Below are positions 45,394 to 56,200 of a stretch of DNA of 64,000 nucleotides, one piece after another. The stretch covers positions 248,001 to 312,000 of the forward strand of contig NZ_JAHCLT010000003.1 of NCBI RefSeq assembly GCF_020005165.1, written 5' to 3'. The notes under the pieces were generated by a model. The model was not told the origin of the DNA and did no database searches. It saw only the letters and a list, made by a program, of their open reading frames with translations. The DNA is from Kangiella taiwanensis. Lineage in GTDB: Bacteria > Pseudomonadota > Gammaproteobacteria > Enterobacterales > Kangiellaceae. Position numbers and translations under genes: made by a program. Numbering within the stretch: position 1 is the stretch's first letter; every line of letters begins with the position of its first letter.

Positions 45394-47328
45394 TTACTTA
45401 ACGATTTCGTCGAGCGTACCTTGGGCTAAAGGATGGTAGCCGGGACGCGCCATTTTATAAACACGTTTTGCAAAAACCGCTCCATCTTCAGTCTCCATTA
45501 ACTGCTTATACAAAGGTACAATCAACTTACGACGACCAATTGACACTAAATACGTCTCTAAACGAGGCATTACCGCATCGTAATTTGTCTTTAATGCCAA
45601 CAGCAACCACGCATGTGCGATTTCATTATTGGAAGAATCTGTTAACTCAAAAGCTTTGTCTAGTTGCGTCATCTGCTTTTGCGACAGGTCTTCAGGCAGA
45701 TTGTTAATAAAATGCAACCACTCATGCACTGTCCACTCGCCCGAGTCAAGATCAGCTAATGATTTTTCAGCTGCTAACCATGCTTTTGTTTCAGCATCAA
45801 TTGTTGTAAAGGCGTCAGACGTTGGGTTCGGCATTGTTGGTGGCAACATCGCCTCATGGATCCAAATCTCGATTTCATCAGGACTAACAACATCCGGATA
45901 CTTATCCAGAAGGTTCTTTTTCAAGTATTTCTTAAACTCTTCCGTGGTTAAACTTTGAAAAGCGTGAGCGTTAAAATATTCAACCAAGAAGGCATCAAAA
46001 ACTTCACGTCCGAACTTTTTCTCAAGGTAAGTCAGGAACATTTGACCTTTGGTATAAGGAACACCTGAAAAAGCATCATCAGGATCACGGCCATCTAAAT
46101 CCACATTAAGAATGGTAAACTCTTTTGGTAAAGCTTTAACTTCATCACGTAACCCTTGTACAGAAAGCGCTCGCTCCATAGTGGCTCTTTCTTCACCAAA
46201 CAACTCTTCCATGATGCGGTTTTCAACATAACTGGTAAACCCTTCGTTTAACCAAAAGTCTTCCCAAGTCGCGTTAGTCACTAAATTTCCTGACCATGAA
46301 TGAGCCAATTCATGAGCAATGAGGTTGACCAAACTTTTATCACCCGCAATTACAGTCGGAGTAATGAACGATAAGCGTGGGTTTTCCATACCGCCATAAG
46401 GGAAGCTAGGTGGTAGGATTAACAAGTCATAACGTCCCCAGCGATATGGGCCGTACATTTCCTCAGTCACTTGTACCATACGCTCAGTGTCATCAAACTC
46501 AGCAATAGCAGGTTCCAATAAGCTTGGCTCAGCATAAACACCGGTACGATCACTCATTGCTTTAAACTCAAGGTTACCAACGCCTAAAGCTATCAGGTAA
46601 GGCGGTATGGCTTGTGGCATTTCAAAGTGATAGTCACCATCCAGCTCGGTATCAGGCTCATTAAATGCACTCATCAGTGCCAAAAGCTCTTTTGGTGTTT
46701 TCAAATTAGCCGTATAGGTCACTCGAACCGCTGGTGAGTCTTGGATTGGGATGAAGCTTCGAGCATGAATTGCTTGTGCCTGGCTGTAAACAAACGGATG
46801 CTTCTTACCAGCTGTTTGCTCTGGCGTTAACCACTGTAGGCCGCTGGCTTGTGGCTGTGTTTTATAATACACACGAACTTTATTAGTAGAGTCGTTAACT
46901 GCAACAGTAAGCTTAGAGCCAAGATCGGCATCTTTTTCTGCTAACTCGAAACTTGTATCTTGCCACTGACCATCAACCCACTGTTGAGCTTTCTCAACAG
47001 TAATATCACGTGTATCCAGCACTAGTTCTGATACGTCATCTGTTAAGCGTTTGAAGCTTAAGTCTACGAAGCCTTCCAAAGCCTTCGCTTCAAAATTGAC
47101 GGTTAACTCCAGATCGAAGTGATGGAGATTAACTTCATCAATATTGCCGTACGAATGCTCGTCAACACGCTTAACTTGTTTAACCGTTTCTTTGTTGTCT
47201 TTTTTGGTTTCAACTTTTTTCTCAACGACAACCGTCTGCTCATCAGACTGAGGTTGGTCTGACTCTTGCTGACAGCCAGCAAGACCCACCGCTGCTGCCA
47301 ACATCAAATACTTATAACTTGTCTTCAT
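45394..47328 (-). CDS. M1 family aminopeptidase lipoprotein (leukotriene-A4-hydrolase-like)
   Basis: 644 aa. Lipoprotein signal ending LAGC (Cys19), then an acidic/Lys-rich linker to about residue 55. Catalytic domain: exopeptidase motif GGMENP (about 325), zinc motif HELAHSW (about 348-354) with the second Glu in LNEGFTSYVE, and a Tyr-containing YTKGQMFL region. The C-terminal armadillo-like helical domain matches LTA4-hydrolase-type aminopeptidases. Releases N-terminal residues from peptides in the envelope, complementing the M16 and S9 peptidases in this window. Confidence 0.94.
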   Translation of the reverse strand: MKTSYKYLMLAAAVGLAGCQQESDQPQSDEQTVVVEKKVETKKDNKETVKQVKRVDEHSYGNIDEVNLHHFDLELTVNFEAKALEGFVDLSFKRLTDDVSELVLDTRDITVEKAQQWVDGQWQDTSFELAEKDADLGSKLTVAVNDSTNKVRVYYKTQPQASGLQWLTPEQTAGKKHPFVYSQAQAIHARSFIPIQDSPAVRVTYTANLKTPKELLALMSAFNEPDTELDGDYHFEMPQAIPPYLIALGVGNLEFKAMSDRTGVYAEPSLLEPAIAEFDDTERMVQVTEEMYGPYRWGRYDLLILPPSFPYGGMENPRLSFITPTVIAGDKSLVNLIAHELAHSWSGNLVTNATWEDFWLNEGFTSYVENRIMEELFGEERATMERALSVQGLRDEVKALPKEFTILNVDLDGRDPDDAFSGVPYTKGQMFLTYLEKKFGREVFDAFLVEYFNAHAFQSLTTEEFKKYLKKNLLDKYPDVVSPDEIEIWIHEAMLPPTMPNPTSDAFTTIDAETKAWLAAEKSLADLDSGEWTVHEWLHFINNLPEDLSQKQMTQLDKAFELTDSSNNEIAHAWLLLALKTNYDAVMPRLETYLVSIGRRKLIVPLYKQLMETEDGAVFAKRVYKMARPGYHPLAQGTLDEIVK

Positions 47329-47628
47329 TACTATTCTCTTTTATCGTAGAAGACAGACATTTAACCAATTATAAAAAATGAAGTAAAGCAATAAGCTTTA
47401 ACCTAGCCGATAGAACAAATTGCATAACAATAGTATTGAGCTAAGCTTGTTCTTCCTATATAAAACATTAGGTTATGGACTACTTTTCACAAAGTTAGCA
47501 AGTTGAGTGTCAGTTTTTTTTACGCATATCACCAACTCTGCCACATTTTTGGCTATCAGTTGGTGATAGTATTCCGCTATCCAGTGCTGGTACTTATAGC
47601 GGGTAGATAATAACTACGGAGTTCTTAG
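47329..47628. other. 300-base intergenic region with an 11-bp inverted repeat
   Basis: Lies between the divergent M1 peptidase and cyanophycinase-like genes and must hold both promoters. The only strong element is the inverted repeat TATCACCAACT / AGTTGGTGATA at 47527-47568. No ORF or RNA gene seen. Confidence 0.5.
47527..47568. repeat. Perfect 11-bp inverted repeat upstream of the cyanophycinase-like gene
   Basis: TATCACCAACT (47527-47537) and AGTTGGTGATA (47558-47568), 20 bases apart, 61 bases before the start codon. The centre-to-centre spacing of 31 bases would fit three helical turns, as for a dimeric regulator, or the arms could form a hairpin in the leader RNA. Confidence 0.6.
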
Positions 47629-48447
47629 ATGCCATCACAAGGTAGCGGCAAATTTGATAGAGGCTATATTATCCCTATCGGGGGGTGCAATCACCAATTA
47701 CACGACATCGTGGCCGAACAGATACGGAGTATTTGCCTAAGCGCAAAAGCGACGGTGGCCATTTTAAATGTCGGTCCAGAAAAAGTGACTCATCAGCTTG
47801 ATAAAGCACTGCTAAACAATGGGTTTGATGCTTGCGAAGAGTTGGATATTCGTTCACGGCAAGATGCAACAGATGAGCAACTTCTTAAGCAAATGACGGA
47901 TAAAGAACTGGTGGTCATTGTAGGTGAAAAGCCACTACAAATATCGACCCTTATAGGTGGTACACCAATCGCTAAACACTTACGTAAGCTTAACGCGGAC
48001 GGTGTGCATATTGCTGGTAGCTACGGTGCAGCAGCTTTATTGAGTGAGCACATGATAGCTGGTGGAGAAGACTCGATTACGCCCAAACAAGATGGTGTCA
48101 CAATGGCTCCTGGTTTAGGTTTAACCAATCGATTTATGCTTGACTACCATTTTGAACAACCGGGCAGATTAGGCAGGCTTTTAACCGCCCTATCCTATAA
48201 CCCGTTCACCATCGGAGTGGGTATTGATGAAGGTTCAGCGCTATTTATCAGTCCCGCGGATGAATTACAGGTTTATGGTGATGGCTCAGCCACGTTAATC
48301 GACCCGAGTAATTTACAGTACTCGTCAATGGGCACGGCAGGAAGTGGAGACTACATTTCACTATTTGGCCTTCAGATGCATATTTTGGCCCCAGGGAGTC
48401 GCTTTAAAGCATCTGACCATAAAGCGTTTGATGAGCACTGGGCATGA
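47629..48447 (+). CDS. Divergent cyanophycinase-like S51 peptidase
   Basis: 272 aa. Overall layout fits cyanophycinase: YIIPIGGCNH start, IAGSYGAAALLSEHMIAGGED (residues 128-148, key S131-Y132-G133), GLGLTNRFMLDYHF with D172 and H174, and GRLGRL with R180 and R183. The nucleophile elbow reads GSYGAA instead of GTSAGA, and the residues aligned with substrate contacts Gln173 and Arg178 of CphB are Tyr173 and Pro178. It may therefore act on another acidic or isopeptide substrate, or be inactive. No cyanophycin synthetase gene is present here. The following lipoprotein gene is on the same strand, 69 bases away. Confidence 0.78.
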   Translation: MPSQGSGKFDRGYIIPIGGCNHQLHDIVAEQIRSICLSAKATVAILNVGPEKVTHQLDKALLNNGFDACEELDIRSRQDATDEQLLKQMTDKELVVIVGEKPLQISTLIGGTPIAKHLRKLNADGVHIAGSYGAAALLSEHMIAGGEDSITPKQDGVTMAPGLGLTNRFMLDYHFEQPGRLGRLLTALSYNPFTIGVGIDEGSALFISPADELQVYGDGSATLIDPSNLQYSSMGTAGSGDYISLFGLQMHILAPGSRFKASDHKAFDEHWA

Positions 48448-48516
48448 CCGTTTCAGTACCCAGCAAACAGTTAACATCGTACTAATTAGTAACAAACAAT
48501 ATTTCAGGTGACATGA

Positions 48517-49122
48517 ATGACAAAATCTAGTTTTAAAAATATCGGTATCCTTTTAGCAAGCTCGCTTCTGTTATGGTCATGTGCAGCGCCACAAAAAGAA
48601 GTTCCCACAGAGCCAACGCCACCGAAGAAGCCCGTTAAAACCTATAAAGATGTCCATATCGGTGCAAACAACTTCATGTCTGTGCCATCAACTTGGAACC
48701 TGAAGCAGAACATCATGCCTAAAGGCTACGTTAGTTATACTATTAAGAATCGAGATGTTCACTTAGTCATTTCCGGCTATAAAGATAAAAAATCAAACTT
48801 CAATCTCGATAAAAGTAAAAAAGACTTGGCGAGTGTGACGATCTTATATCGCACAGGCTCTAAATCTAAAGCAAAGCGCTATAAAGACATTTCAGATCAA
48901 CACAAACTGGGTGGCTACACGCATCATACTTGTCACAGCAATAACAAATGCTATCAAGTTTTCCCACTATCTAACTGGCGTTCTATGATGGCTGCTGACT
49001 TCCATGTGGGCGGTATGAAGTATACGCTAACTGCAGGAGTTGACGATTTAGAAGGCGTTCATGCAAAAGACATTTTGAAAGCTCTTCACAGCATTCGAGT
49101 TAAGTCTAGCGTCGAAAAATAA
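48517..49122 (+). CDS. Hypothetical lipoprotein, 201 aa
   Basis: Lipoprotein signal with LWSC (Cys22), then a Pro/Lys-rich linker (23-42). The globular part (43-195) is rich in Lys, Ser and His with one Cys pair (HHTCHSNNKCYQ), likely a periplasmic disulfide, and starts HIGANNFMSVPSTWNL, a layout seen in small lipoproteins of unknown function. I cannot assign a role. Terminator directly downstream. Confidence 0.75.
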   Translation: MTKSSFKNIGILLASSLLLWSCAAPQKEVPTEPTPPKKPVKTYKDVHIGANNFMSVPSTWNLKQNIMPKGYVSYTIKNRDVHLVISGYKDKKSNFNLDKSKKDLASVTILYRTGSKSKAKRYKDISDQHKLGGYTHHTCHSNNKCYQVFPLSNWRSMMAADFHVGGMKYTLTAGVDDLEGVHAKDILKALHSIRVKSSVEK

Positions 49123-49137
49123 ATTAGAAAGCAAATT

Positions 49138-49165
49138 AAAAAAGCCTGCAAAAGCAGGCTTTTTT
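49138..49165. terminator. Bidirectional terminator between lipoprotein gene and gltX
   Basis: GCCTGC, loop AAAA, GCAGGC with six A before and six T after. Confidence 0.88.
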
Positions 49166-49193
49166 ATGTCTATCGTCATTATATCCGTACTAT

Positions 49194-50612
49194 TTAGCTT
49201 TGTGCTTCTCGCTCGGCAATAAATTCCAGCGCCTTATCAATCCGTGTTAGCACGCGGTCCTTACCAATCCACTCCAGAGTGACACCAAGGTCTGGTGACA
49301 TGCCTGAACCAGTCACAGCAACTCGTAATGGCATACCAACTTTACCCATACCCAACTCCAGCTCATCCGCAGTAGCGCTGACCAAGGCATGAAGTGAATC
49401 AGCTGACCAGTCATATTGAGCCTGTATTTTCGCTTTAATCGTTTCAAGTGGCTCACGGGCTACTGGGCGCAAATGCTTTTTCGCTGCTTTTGCATCAAAC
49501 TCTTCAAAATCTTCGTAGAAATAACGAACCGACTCAACAAGCTCTTGCAAAGTTTTTACACGCTCAGCCATCGCTGGAATCAAGCTCTTGATGTCTGGCC
49601 CTGAAGTCAAATCTAAGCCAGCAACATCAATATGCCACTGCAAGTGCTTTAAGACTTCCTCAGCTGGCAGAGTTTTCATGTAATGTTGGTTAAGCCAGTT
49701 CAGCTTGTCTGTATTGAAAGCCGAAGGCGCACGATTGACGTCTTTAAGATCAAATAACTCGATCATTTCGTCCAGCGAAAAGACTTCCTGATCGCCATGA
49801 GACCAGCCCAATCGAACTAGGTAGTTTAATACTGCCTGAGGTAAATAACCTTGGTCACGATACTGCATTACGCTGACTGCACCGTGACGCTTTGATAAGC
49901 GCTTCCCGTCATCGCCTAGAATCATCGGAACATGTGCATACAGAGGAGCTTTAGCACCTAACGCCTCGATCATATTGATCTGGCGAGGTGTATTATTCAC
50001 ATGGTCGTCACCACGAATGACATGACTGATCTCCATGTCCAGATCATCAACCACGACGGTAAAGTTATAGGTAGGCGTACCATCCGTTCGTGCAATGATT
50101 AAATCATCCAGCTCACTATTGCTGACCGCGATCTCACCTTTAATTAAATCATTAAATACCACCTTACCTTCTTCTGGATTCTTAAAACGAATCACATGCG
50201 GCTTAGAGGTATCTTGCTCATCAGTACTTAAATTACGGCAGTGTCCGTCATAACCAATATTCTGTTTATTGGCCTGCTGCTCTTCCCGTAACGCATCTAA
50301 GCGCTCTTTAGAGCAGTAGCATCGGTAAGCTTTCCCCTGCTCCAACAAGTTCTCAATCTGCTCTTTATAACGATCAAAACGGTGCGTTTGATAAAACGGT
50401 CCTTCATCATGCCCTAAACCTAACCACTCCATGCCTTGAAAAATCGCCTCAACCGACTCATCCGTCGAGCGCTCTCGGTCTGTATCCTCAATTCTTAGCA
50501 CAAACTGTCCTTGATGCCTTTTGGCATAAAGCCAGCTATAAAGCGCAGTTCTAGCTCCGCCTACGTGCAAATAACCTGTCGGGCTTGGTGCAAAACGTGT
50601 TTTAACGGTCAT
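49194..50612 (-). CDS. gltX: Glutamyl-tRNA synthetase
   Basis: Class I synthetase charging tRNA-Glu. 472 aa, normal. HIGH-type motif in [20 protein letters not shown] (residues 7-26, HVGG) and KMSKS-type KRLSKRHG (about 240-247). A zinc-binding cysteine set (CYCSKERL, and Cys in DGHCRNL) is present around residues 98-127. C-terminal anticodon-binding domain complete. Transcribed toward the lipoprotein gene and away from tRNA-Val. Confidence 0.97.
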   Translation of the reverse strand: MTVKTRFAPSPTGYLHVGGARTALYSWLYAKRHQGQFVLRIEDTDRERSTDESVEAIFQGMEWLGLGHDEGPFYQTHRFDRYKEQIENLLEQGKAYRCYCSKERLDALREEQQANKQNIGYDGHCRNLSTDEQDTSKPHVIRFKNPEEGKVVFNDLIKGEIAVSNSELDDLIIARTDGTPTYNFTVVVDDLDMEISHVIRGDDHVNNTPRQINMIEALGAKAPLYAHVPMILGDDGKRLSKRHGAVSVMQYRDQGYLPQAVLNYLVRLGWSHGDQEVFSLDEMIELFDLKDVNRAPSAFNTDKLNWLNQHYMKTLPAEEVLKHLQWHIDVAGLDLTSGPDIKSLIPAMAERVKTLQELVESVRYFYEDFEEFDAKAAKKHLRPVAREPLETIKAKIQAQYDWSADSLHALVSATADELELGMGKVGMPLRVAVTGSGMSPDLGVTLEWIGKDRVLTRIDKALEFIAEREAQS

Positions 50613-50759
50613 AATCTATGTCATTATTTAAAAGTTGGCCTATTCTACCAAGGCCTCACATTTTTCAAAACCTATTTAATCTAACCGCTTAATAATTAAA
50701 CAAAAGAAACTGTAAATAACGCTTTAACAGTTTTTTTTAATCTTTTTCAAAAAAAACTG

Positions 50760-50788
50760 TTGACCTTAAGCGCCTACGACCCTAGAAT
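50760..50788 (+). promoter_or_regulatory. Promoter of tRNA-Val
   Basis: TTGACC (50760-50765), 17 bases, TAGAAT (50783-50788), followed by a GC-rich GCGCTCCG discriminator, the hallmark of stringently controlled stable-RNA promoters. It starts 43 bases before the mature tRNA. Confidence 0.75.
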
Positions 50789-50830
50789 GCGCTCCGTTCT
50801 TGAGGAACACTCCCAAGAACTCTGGAATGT

Positions 50831-50906
50831 GGGTGGTTAGCTCAGTTGGGAGAGCATCGCCCTTACAAGGCGAGGGTCACTGGTTCGAGCCCAGTACCAC
50901 CCACCA
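50831..50906 (+). tRNA. tRNA-Val(TAC)
   Basis: 76 bases including encoded CCA. Acceptor GGGTGGT/ACCACCC, D arm with GCTC/GAGC, anticodon stem CGCCC/GGGCG-type with loop CTTACAA (anticodon TAC), T stem with loop TTCGAGC, discriminator A. Confidence 0.96.
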
Positions 50907-50942
50907 CTTTCCATACCCTTTTTTAGATTGAATTGTATTCTA

Positions 50943-50972
50943 AGCCTCTGACCAAGTCAGAGGCTTTTTTTT
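50943..50972 (+). terminator. Terminator after tRNA-Val
   Basis: AGCCTCTGAC, loop CAA, GTCAGAGGCT, then eight T: a 10-bp stem. Confidence 0.9.
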
Positions 50973-51107
50973 GATCTTCTGCAAAGCAATGGATGCCGTA
51001 TACACTTAGGAAATCTCTGCTAGATAACAACAACTCATTTCAATTACTTATAACCCATGGCAAAATATGCCGCAGCTGTTTCAAATTTATAAACCCTGGA
51101 GCACTCA

Positions 51108-52490
51108 GTGCAACCTTCGTTAGACGCCTTACGCGATGTTCTAGATTCAGAATGCCTCTTAACTGATGCCGACTCTCTTCAACAGTACGGTAAAGACTGG
51201 ACGAATCAGTACACTCCAACCCCACTCGCCATTGCATTACCCAAAAGCACGGAGCAAGTTGTCTCCATTGTTGAATGGGCAAATGACAACTCTGTAGCCA
51301 TAGTGCCTTCTGGTGGACGAACAGGCCTCAGTGGCGGCGCAGTAGCTACGAGCGGCGAACTGGTAATCGCACTTGATAAAATGAATCAAGTGCTTAGTTT
51401 TGAGGCGTCAACACAGCAGGTCACTTGTCAGGCTGGTGTTATCACAGAGCAATTACAACAGTACGCGTTAGATAATGAGCTCTATTACCCCGTTGACTTT
51501 GCTTCAAGCGGCTCCAGTCAAATTGGTGGTAATATTGCCACTAACGCAGGCGGTATTAAAGTCATACGCTACGGCCTGACGCGCGACTGGGTCATGGGGC
51601 TAACGGTTGTAACAGGTAAAGGCGAAGTCCTAAATTTAAATGCTGGGCTGATAAAAAATGCCACCGGTTACGACTTAAGACATTTATTTATTGGTAGCGA
51701 AGGCACCTTGGGGATTATCACCGAAGCCACGATAAAACTGACCCGTCAGCCAACTAACCTTACAGTGTTACTGCTCGCTATTCCTGAGTTGGATAAGGTA
51801 ACGTCACTGCTCAATGCTTTTCAGAAAGAAATCGATTTAACAGCTTTTGAGTTCTTCTCAGAAGAAGCTATGACCAAAGTCATGACGCACCACGAATTAC
51901 CACGACCTGTAGAAACGCAGGCTCCCTTCTATTGCTTACTTGAATTTGATGCGACCTCCGAAGATATCTTAGAAAAAGCATTGAGTTGTTTTGAGTCTGG
52001 GCTAGAAGAAGAATACATTCTTGACGGTGTTATGAGTCAAAGTCAGCAACAGGCCGATGAACTTTGGAAGTACAGGGAGTATATTTCGGAAACTATTTCA
52101 GCACGACGCCCGTATAAGAATGATATTTCAGTGACGCCCGATAAAGTTTCTGAGTTCTTAAGTCGTGTTGATGCCATCGTCGCTAAAGAGTACCCCGAGT
52201 TTGAGGTTATTTGGTTTGGGCATATTGGTGATGGCAACCTTCATTTAAATATTCTGGCGCCTGAGGAAATGGATTACGCGGAGTTTACTCAGGCTTGCGA
52301 GCAGGTAAATCCATTGATTTTCGATGTTTTAAAGGAACTTGGTGGTAGTATTTCTGCCGAGCACGGTGTTGGGTTGTTGAAGAAACCTTACTTAAATTAT
52401 AGTCGCTCGGAGGCTGAAATCAGCTATATGAAGGGAATTAAAGCGACCTTTGATCCGAACAACATCATGAATCCTGGAAAATTATTTTGA
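51108..52490 (+). CDS. FAD-linked oxidoreductase, GlcD/D-2-hydroxyglutarate dehydrogenase type
   Basis: 460 aa from a GTG with GGAG six bases upstream. FAD-binding PCMH domain: VPSGGRTGLSGGAV (about 64-77), SSGSSQIGGNIATNAGG (about 130-146), YDLRHLFIGSEGTLGIITEAT (about 187-207, key GSEGTLG). C-terminal FAD-oxidase domain: HIGDGNLHLN metal and substrate His (about 375) and SAEHGVGLLK. Family members oxidise D-2-hydroxyacids (glycolate, D-lactate, D-2-hydroxyglutarate); the substrate is not decided by the sequence. Overlaps the next gene by one base. Confidence 0.9.
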   Translation: MQPSLDALRDVLDSECLLTDADSLQQYGKDWTNQYTPTPLAIALPKSTEQVVSIVEWANDNSVAIVPSGGRTGLSGGAVATSGELVIALDKMNQVLSFEASTQQVTCQAGVITEQLQQYALDNELYYPVDFASSGSSQIGGNIATNAGGIKVIRYGLTRDWVMGLTVVTGKGEVLNLNAGLIKNATGYDLRHLFIGSEGTLGIITEATIKLTRQPTNLTVLLLAIPELDKVTSLLNAFQKEIDLTAFEFFSEEAMTKVMTHHELPRPVETQAPFYCLLEFDATSEDILEKALSCFESGLEEEYILDGVMSQSQQQADELWKYREYISETISARRPYKNDISVTPDKVSEFLSRVDAIVAKEYPEFEVIWFGHIGDGNLHLNILAPEEMDYAEFTQACEQVNPLIFDVLKELGGSISAEHGVGLLKKPYLNYSRSEAEISYMKGIKATFDPNNIMNPGKLF

Positions 52491-53224
52491 TGCTACTGCT
52501 ACTTAGCGTTATTGCTTTATTAATTGGCCCAATCACCTTAAAAGTGATTGGCCATAATCGCCGGATGGATGACTTTTTATTTCCGTTCGTACTGGTATCG
52601 GTTGGTTCACTTTTAGTCTTTGATGTACTACCAGTACTATGGGGTAATATTGGCCTCGTGCTGCTACCTTTACTATTGCTTGGTTTCTTTGGTCCAGCAT
52701 TAGTTGAGGTAACATTCAGAAGGTTTGCTCACAAGACTCATAGCGCAGCACTTCTTCTTGGGATTCTAGGCCTAATGACTCACTCGGCAATCGACGGTGC
52801 GGCCGTAGTCACTGTTGCCGGCAATGAAATGCTTCCCTACGCCGTTATTTTGCATAGACTAGTCGTAGGTTTAAGCTTGTGGTGGATCGTTAACCCATTA
52901 TGGGGTGATCGCAAATCAGCTATCGTCTTTTCTCTGATGGTATTAACCACTGTGATCGGCTACTACATAGGCGAGAAGCAGTTATTTGGCTTACATAATA
53001 CGTTTATTGACTATTTTCAGGCTGTCGTTAGCGGGACTCTGCTACACGTTATTATTCACAGACCACATAGCCACGAACATGCTGGTAGTGAGCCGCATGC
53101 ACATACACATGAAGAGGCTGCAAAACACCAATTCATCAACTCTATTCATCATAAGGCTTACTTTGTAGCTGGTCTGATTATCGCTGTGCTACTTGTTTTA
53201 ATATTACATTATTGGCATCACTAA
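52490..53224 (+). CDS. ZIP-like multi-pass membrane protein, putative metal transporter
   Basis: 244 aa from the ATG at 52490, overlapping the upstream stop by one base (tgAtg). Six to eight hydrophobic segments. Paired motifs HSAIDGAAV (about 100-108) and HRLVVGLSLW (about 122-131) resemble the metal-binding helices IV and V of ZIP (zinc/iron) transporters. A His-rich loop (HRPHSHEHAG, PHAHTHEE; about 190-210) before the last segments supports metal handling. The ion is unknown. Its stop overlaps the convergent sensor gene by four bases. Confidence 0.78.
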   Translation: MLLLLSVIALLIGPITLKVIGHNRRMDDFLFPFVLVSVGSLLVFDVLPVLWGNIGLVLLPLLLLGFFGPALVEVTFRRFAHKTHSAALLLGILGLMTHSAIDGAAVVTVAGNEMLPYAVILHRLVVGLSLWWIVNPLWGDRKSAIVFSLMVLTTVIGYYIGEKQLFGLHNTFIDYFQAVVSGTLLHVIIHRPHSHEHAGSEPHAHTHEEAAKHQFINSIHHKAYFVAGLIIAVLLVLILHYWHH

Positions 53225-56200
53225 GATACAGACTCACCATCCCAGTTGATTTTATTGGATTTAGGAATAGATGAAACATAATCCAACTGGCCGCTTGCTA
53301 GAAGCCCGCTCAAGTTCGTGGTGATTTGAGCTCTAATCTCTTGAGGATGCGAAAACTGATTGGTATAAATACCAAGCCAGGCATTTCGACTATTGTTTTT
53401 CGCCACCGTCATCGCGCGATTAATCACATAAATGAGCTGCTCCCATGTAATGATCTCTTTGGGGTTCTCAAGAAACGGGAAGCGTCCAAAACCCACGCTA
53501 CATGTGACATCGATACTAGCACCATTACCCAAGTCAAACTTACGTGAAGCAATAATGGAGCGTATTTTTTCAGCCATGATCATTTGTTCGCGCTTTTCGA
53601 TGCCGCGACTCAATATCAAGAGCGTAGCTCCCTGCCAACGTACCAAAGTATCTGTACCATAACTGATCGTTTTCAAACACTCGGCAGCTTGTTTGAGCAC
53701 CTCATTACCACACAAATGACCATGTTCTTTGTTAATCATAGCCAAATTATCAATATCGACTGCGAAAACCCCTAAATAGACCCCGGCTATACCATCATTC
53801 TCAAGCCATGTATTCGCGATATTCTCGAGCTCAGCATTGATATGTTGCTTTAAATAGTGCTTACTTTTAAAGCCTGTGAGCTGGTCATTCACTGTTACAC
53901 TCTCTAGCTGACTCTCTAACCTTTCCGATAAGTAGCGCTGCTCAGATAACGAGTACTGTAAGTCCTCGACTTGATAGAGTAGCGTTTTCTTTTCGCTGAG
54001 CAATAATTGCGTCTGAGCCTTTCGCTCTTTTAGTTTCTTTTCCTGTAAAGTCAAACGTCTAGAGAAATGTCGAGAAAGGTAGATTGCAACCCCAATAACT
54101 ACAAGTGACAAAATTAATAAATACAGCATAAAGCCTTGAGCACTGGCCCAGAAGCTTTTATCTACGGTTAATAACAGAGTAATTTCATCATCACCCCAGC
54201 GTCCATCCTTTTGTCTGACTTGAGCTCGAACTAAGAGCTGCTCTTGATTGATGTTGTGGAGTTTAATTGTCGGCCCATCAAGATCAATCCAGTTGTCATC
54301 AAGGGCGTCTACTTTATAACGATAGTCCGAACCATTGCCGTTAATGAAGTCTAAAGTAGACAGCCTAATAATCACGGTTCCTAAATCACTCACATTCGCA
54401 AAATAGGTGCTCCCCTCTTTGGTAGCAGAGATGACATCTTGACCTTGTTTCACTGAGATGATTTGTAACTCTTTTTCTTTTTTATCAATCGTGATCTCAT
54501 TAGGGCTTAATCGGGTAATTCCGTTTAAGCCACCAAAATAAAGATTTCCATCCTCATCTGCAAAGTCTGCGTTAGTATAAAATTCGTTATATTGAATGCC
54601 ATCTTCATAAGTGAAGTTTACAGGTATTCCCTTATCCGGATGATATTTAATCAAACCATTAGCCGTTGAAATCCACAAATATCCAGACTCATCAGCCAGT
54701 ATTGAGCAAATGAAATCATCCACAAAGCCATCACTTTCAGTGACCCTCTGGAAATAAACATCTCCCGTAGAGTCATACCTGACACGGTTTAAGCCAGAAA
54801 CGGTTCCGACCCAAAGTACACCCAATAAGTCTTCATAGATCACGGTAATGTCAGAGTTAGACAATGTCTGAGTATCACTCTGGACACTGACGTAATGCTC
54901 ATAACTTTGGTTTATCGGGTTAAACCGAACCAGGCCTTGGGCGCTTCCAACCCACAAGTAGCCCTGCAGATCTTCATAAATGGTATATGCACCGTACTTT
55001 GAGGTAATGACTTGTTCAGGCAGAAAGCCGGACTTATCTATAAACCTCAGGCTGGATGTTTTTATTTCTGAGTCACGGCTGGTATCTATTTTGATTTGAT
55101 AAAATCTATTCTCCCCTCCAAGCCAGATATCGCCGCCACGACTTTCAACGATGCTCGACAATGTTTTCAAATCCAGCAAATTACCATTAGTGTCATGGAC
55201 TTCATCTAAGTGTATGAAGCCTTCACTGTCGAAAGGCTTGAGAAATAAACCCTTGCTACTAACAATCCAAAGGTTACGATGCCGATCTTCAACTAAACCA
55301 CCAACGTAGCCAGTACTGACAAAGTGCTCTCCTACTTTTAGAGGAGTGTAGTCTTGCAGGATCGAAAAGTCGTTGTTATAGCGGTAGATACCAGAATCGG
55401 TTCCCACCAAGAGGTCGCCTTTATAAGTCTTCAATAGGCTTGTGGTATAGTTATTTCCTTTAAAGTTCATCACTTCTCGCTTTTTCAGCAAGTGGATAAA
55501 CTCTTGTTTTGACTTCCAATAGTTAACTCCAAATAAGCTTCCGACCCAAAATAGTCCATCGCTAGACTTCCAAATCGACATGCTTGTATCGTTATTTATT
55601 GAGTGTTGGTCGCTATAATCTGAGTAAAATTCTTTAGTGATATTATTAGTATCAGCATCCCAGTACTTAAGCCCGCTTTCTGTCGCCAACCAGTAACCAC
55701 TTTCGAAAGAAATTAACTGTCTTACTCTGGAGGGACTCTGCTTGCGCCCATCATAAACTGGGTGGTAATGAACAGAAGCTGACTCACCGTCAACAGCCAT
55801 CTGAAAGACCGCAAAGCCCTCCTCTCCTGTGATAAAAAATTGACTGTTATTAGTAAGGTCAGGATAAAGACCAAGGAGATTCAAATCGCTCGATAAGCAT
55901 TCTGTGCTCTTATCACGCCCTGTCATGTCCACAGAAATTACACAACTGTCATCAAGCAAATAAATCCTATTATTATTGGCTAAAAACTGTGAGGCCTCGT
56001 AGCTTTGTACTACATCATCAAATTGAGTTAACCGAGTAACTGCACCGTCAGACTCCTCAATCAGAGCAATAAAGTTTTTAGTCAGTACTAATAGATTGTT
56101 ATCTTGAGTCAGAGAAATTGCATGAACTTGAAAGCTATCACCAGACAACTCATCGTCAGTGGTAAGCTCTTTTAAATTTTGCGTCCAATGAGTCACCTCC

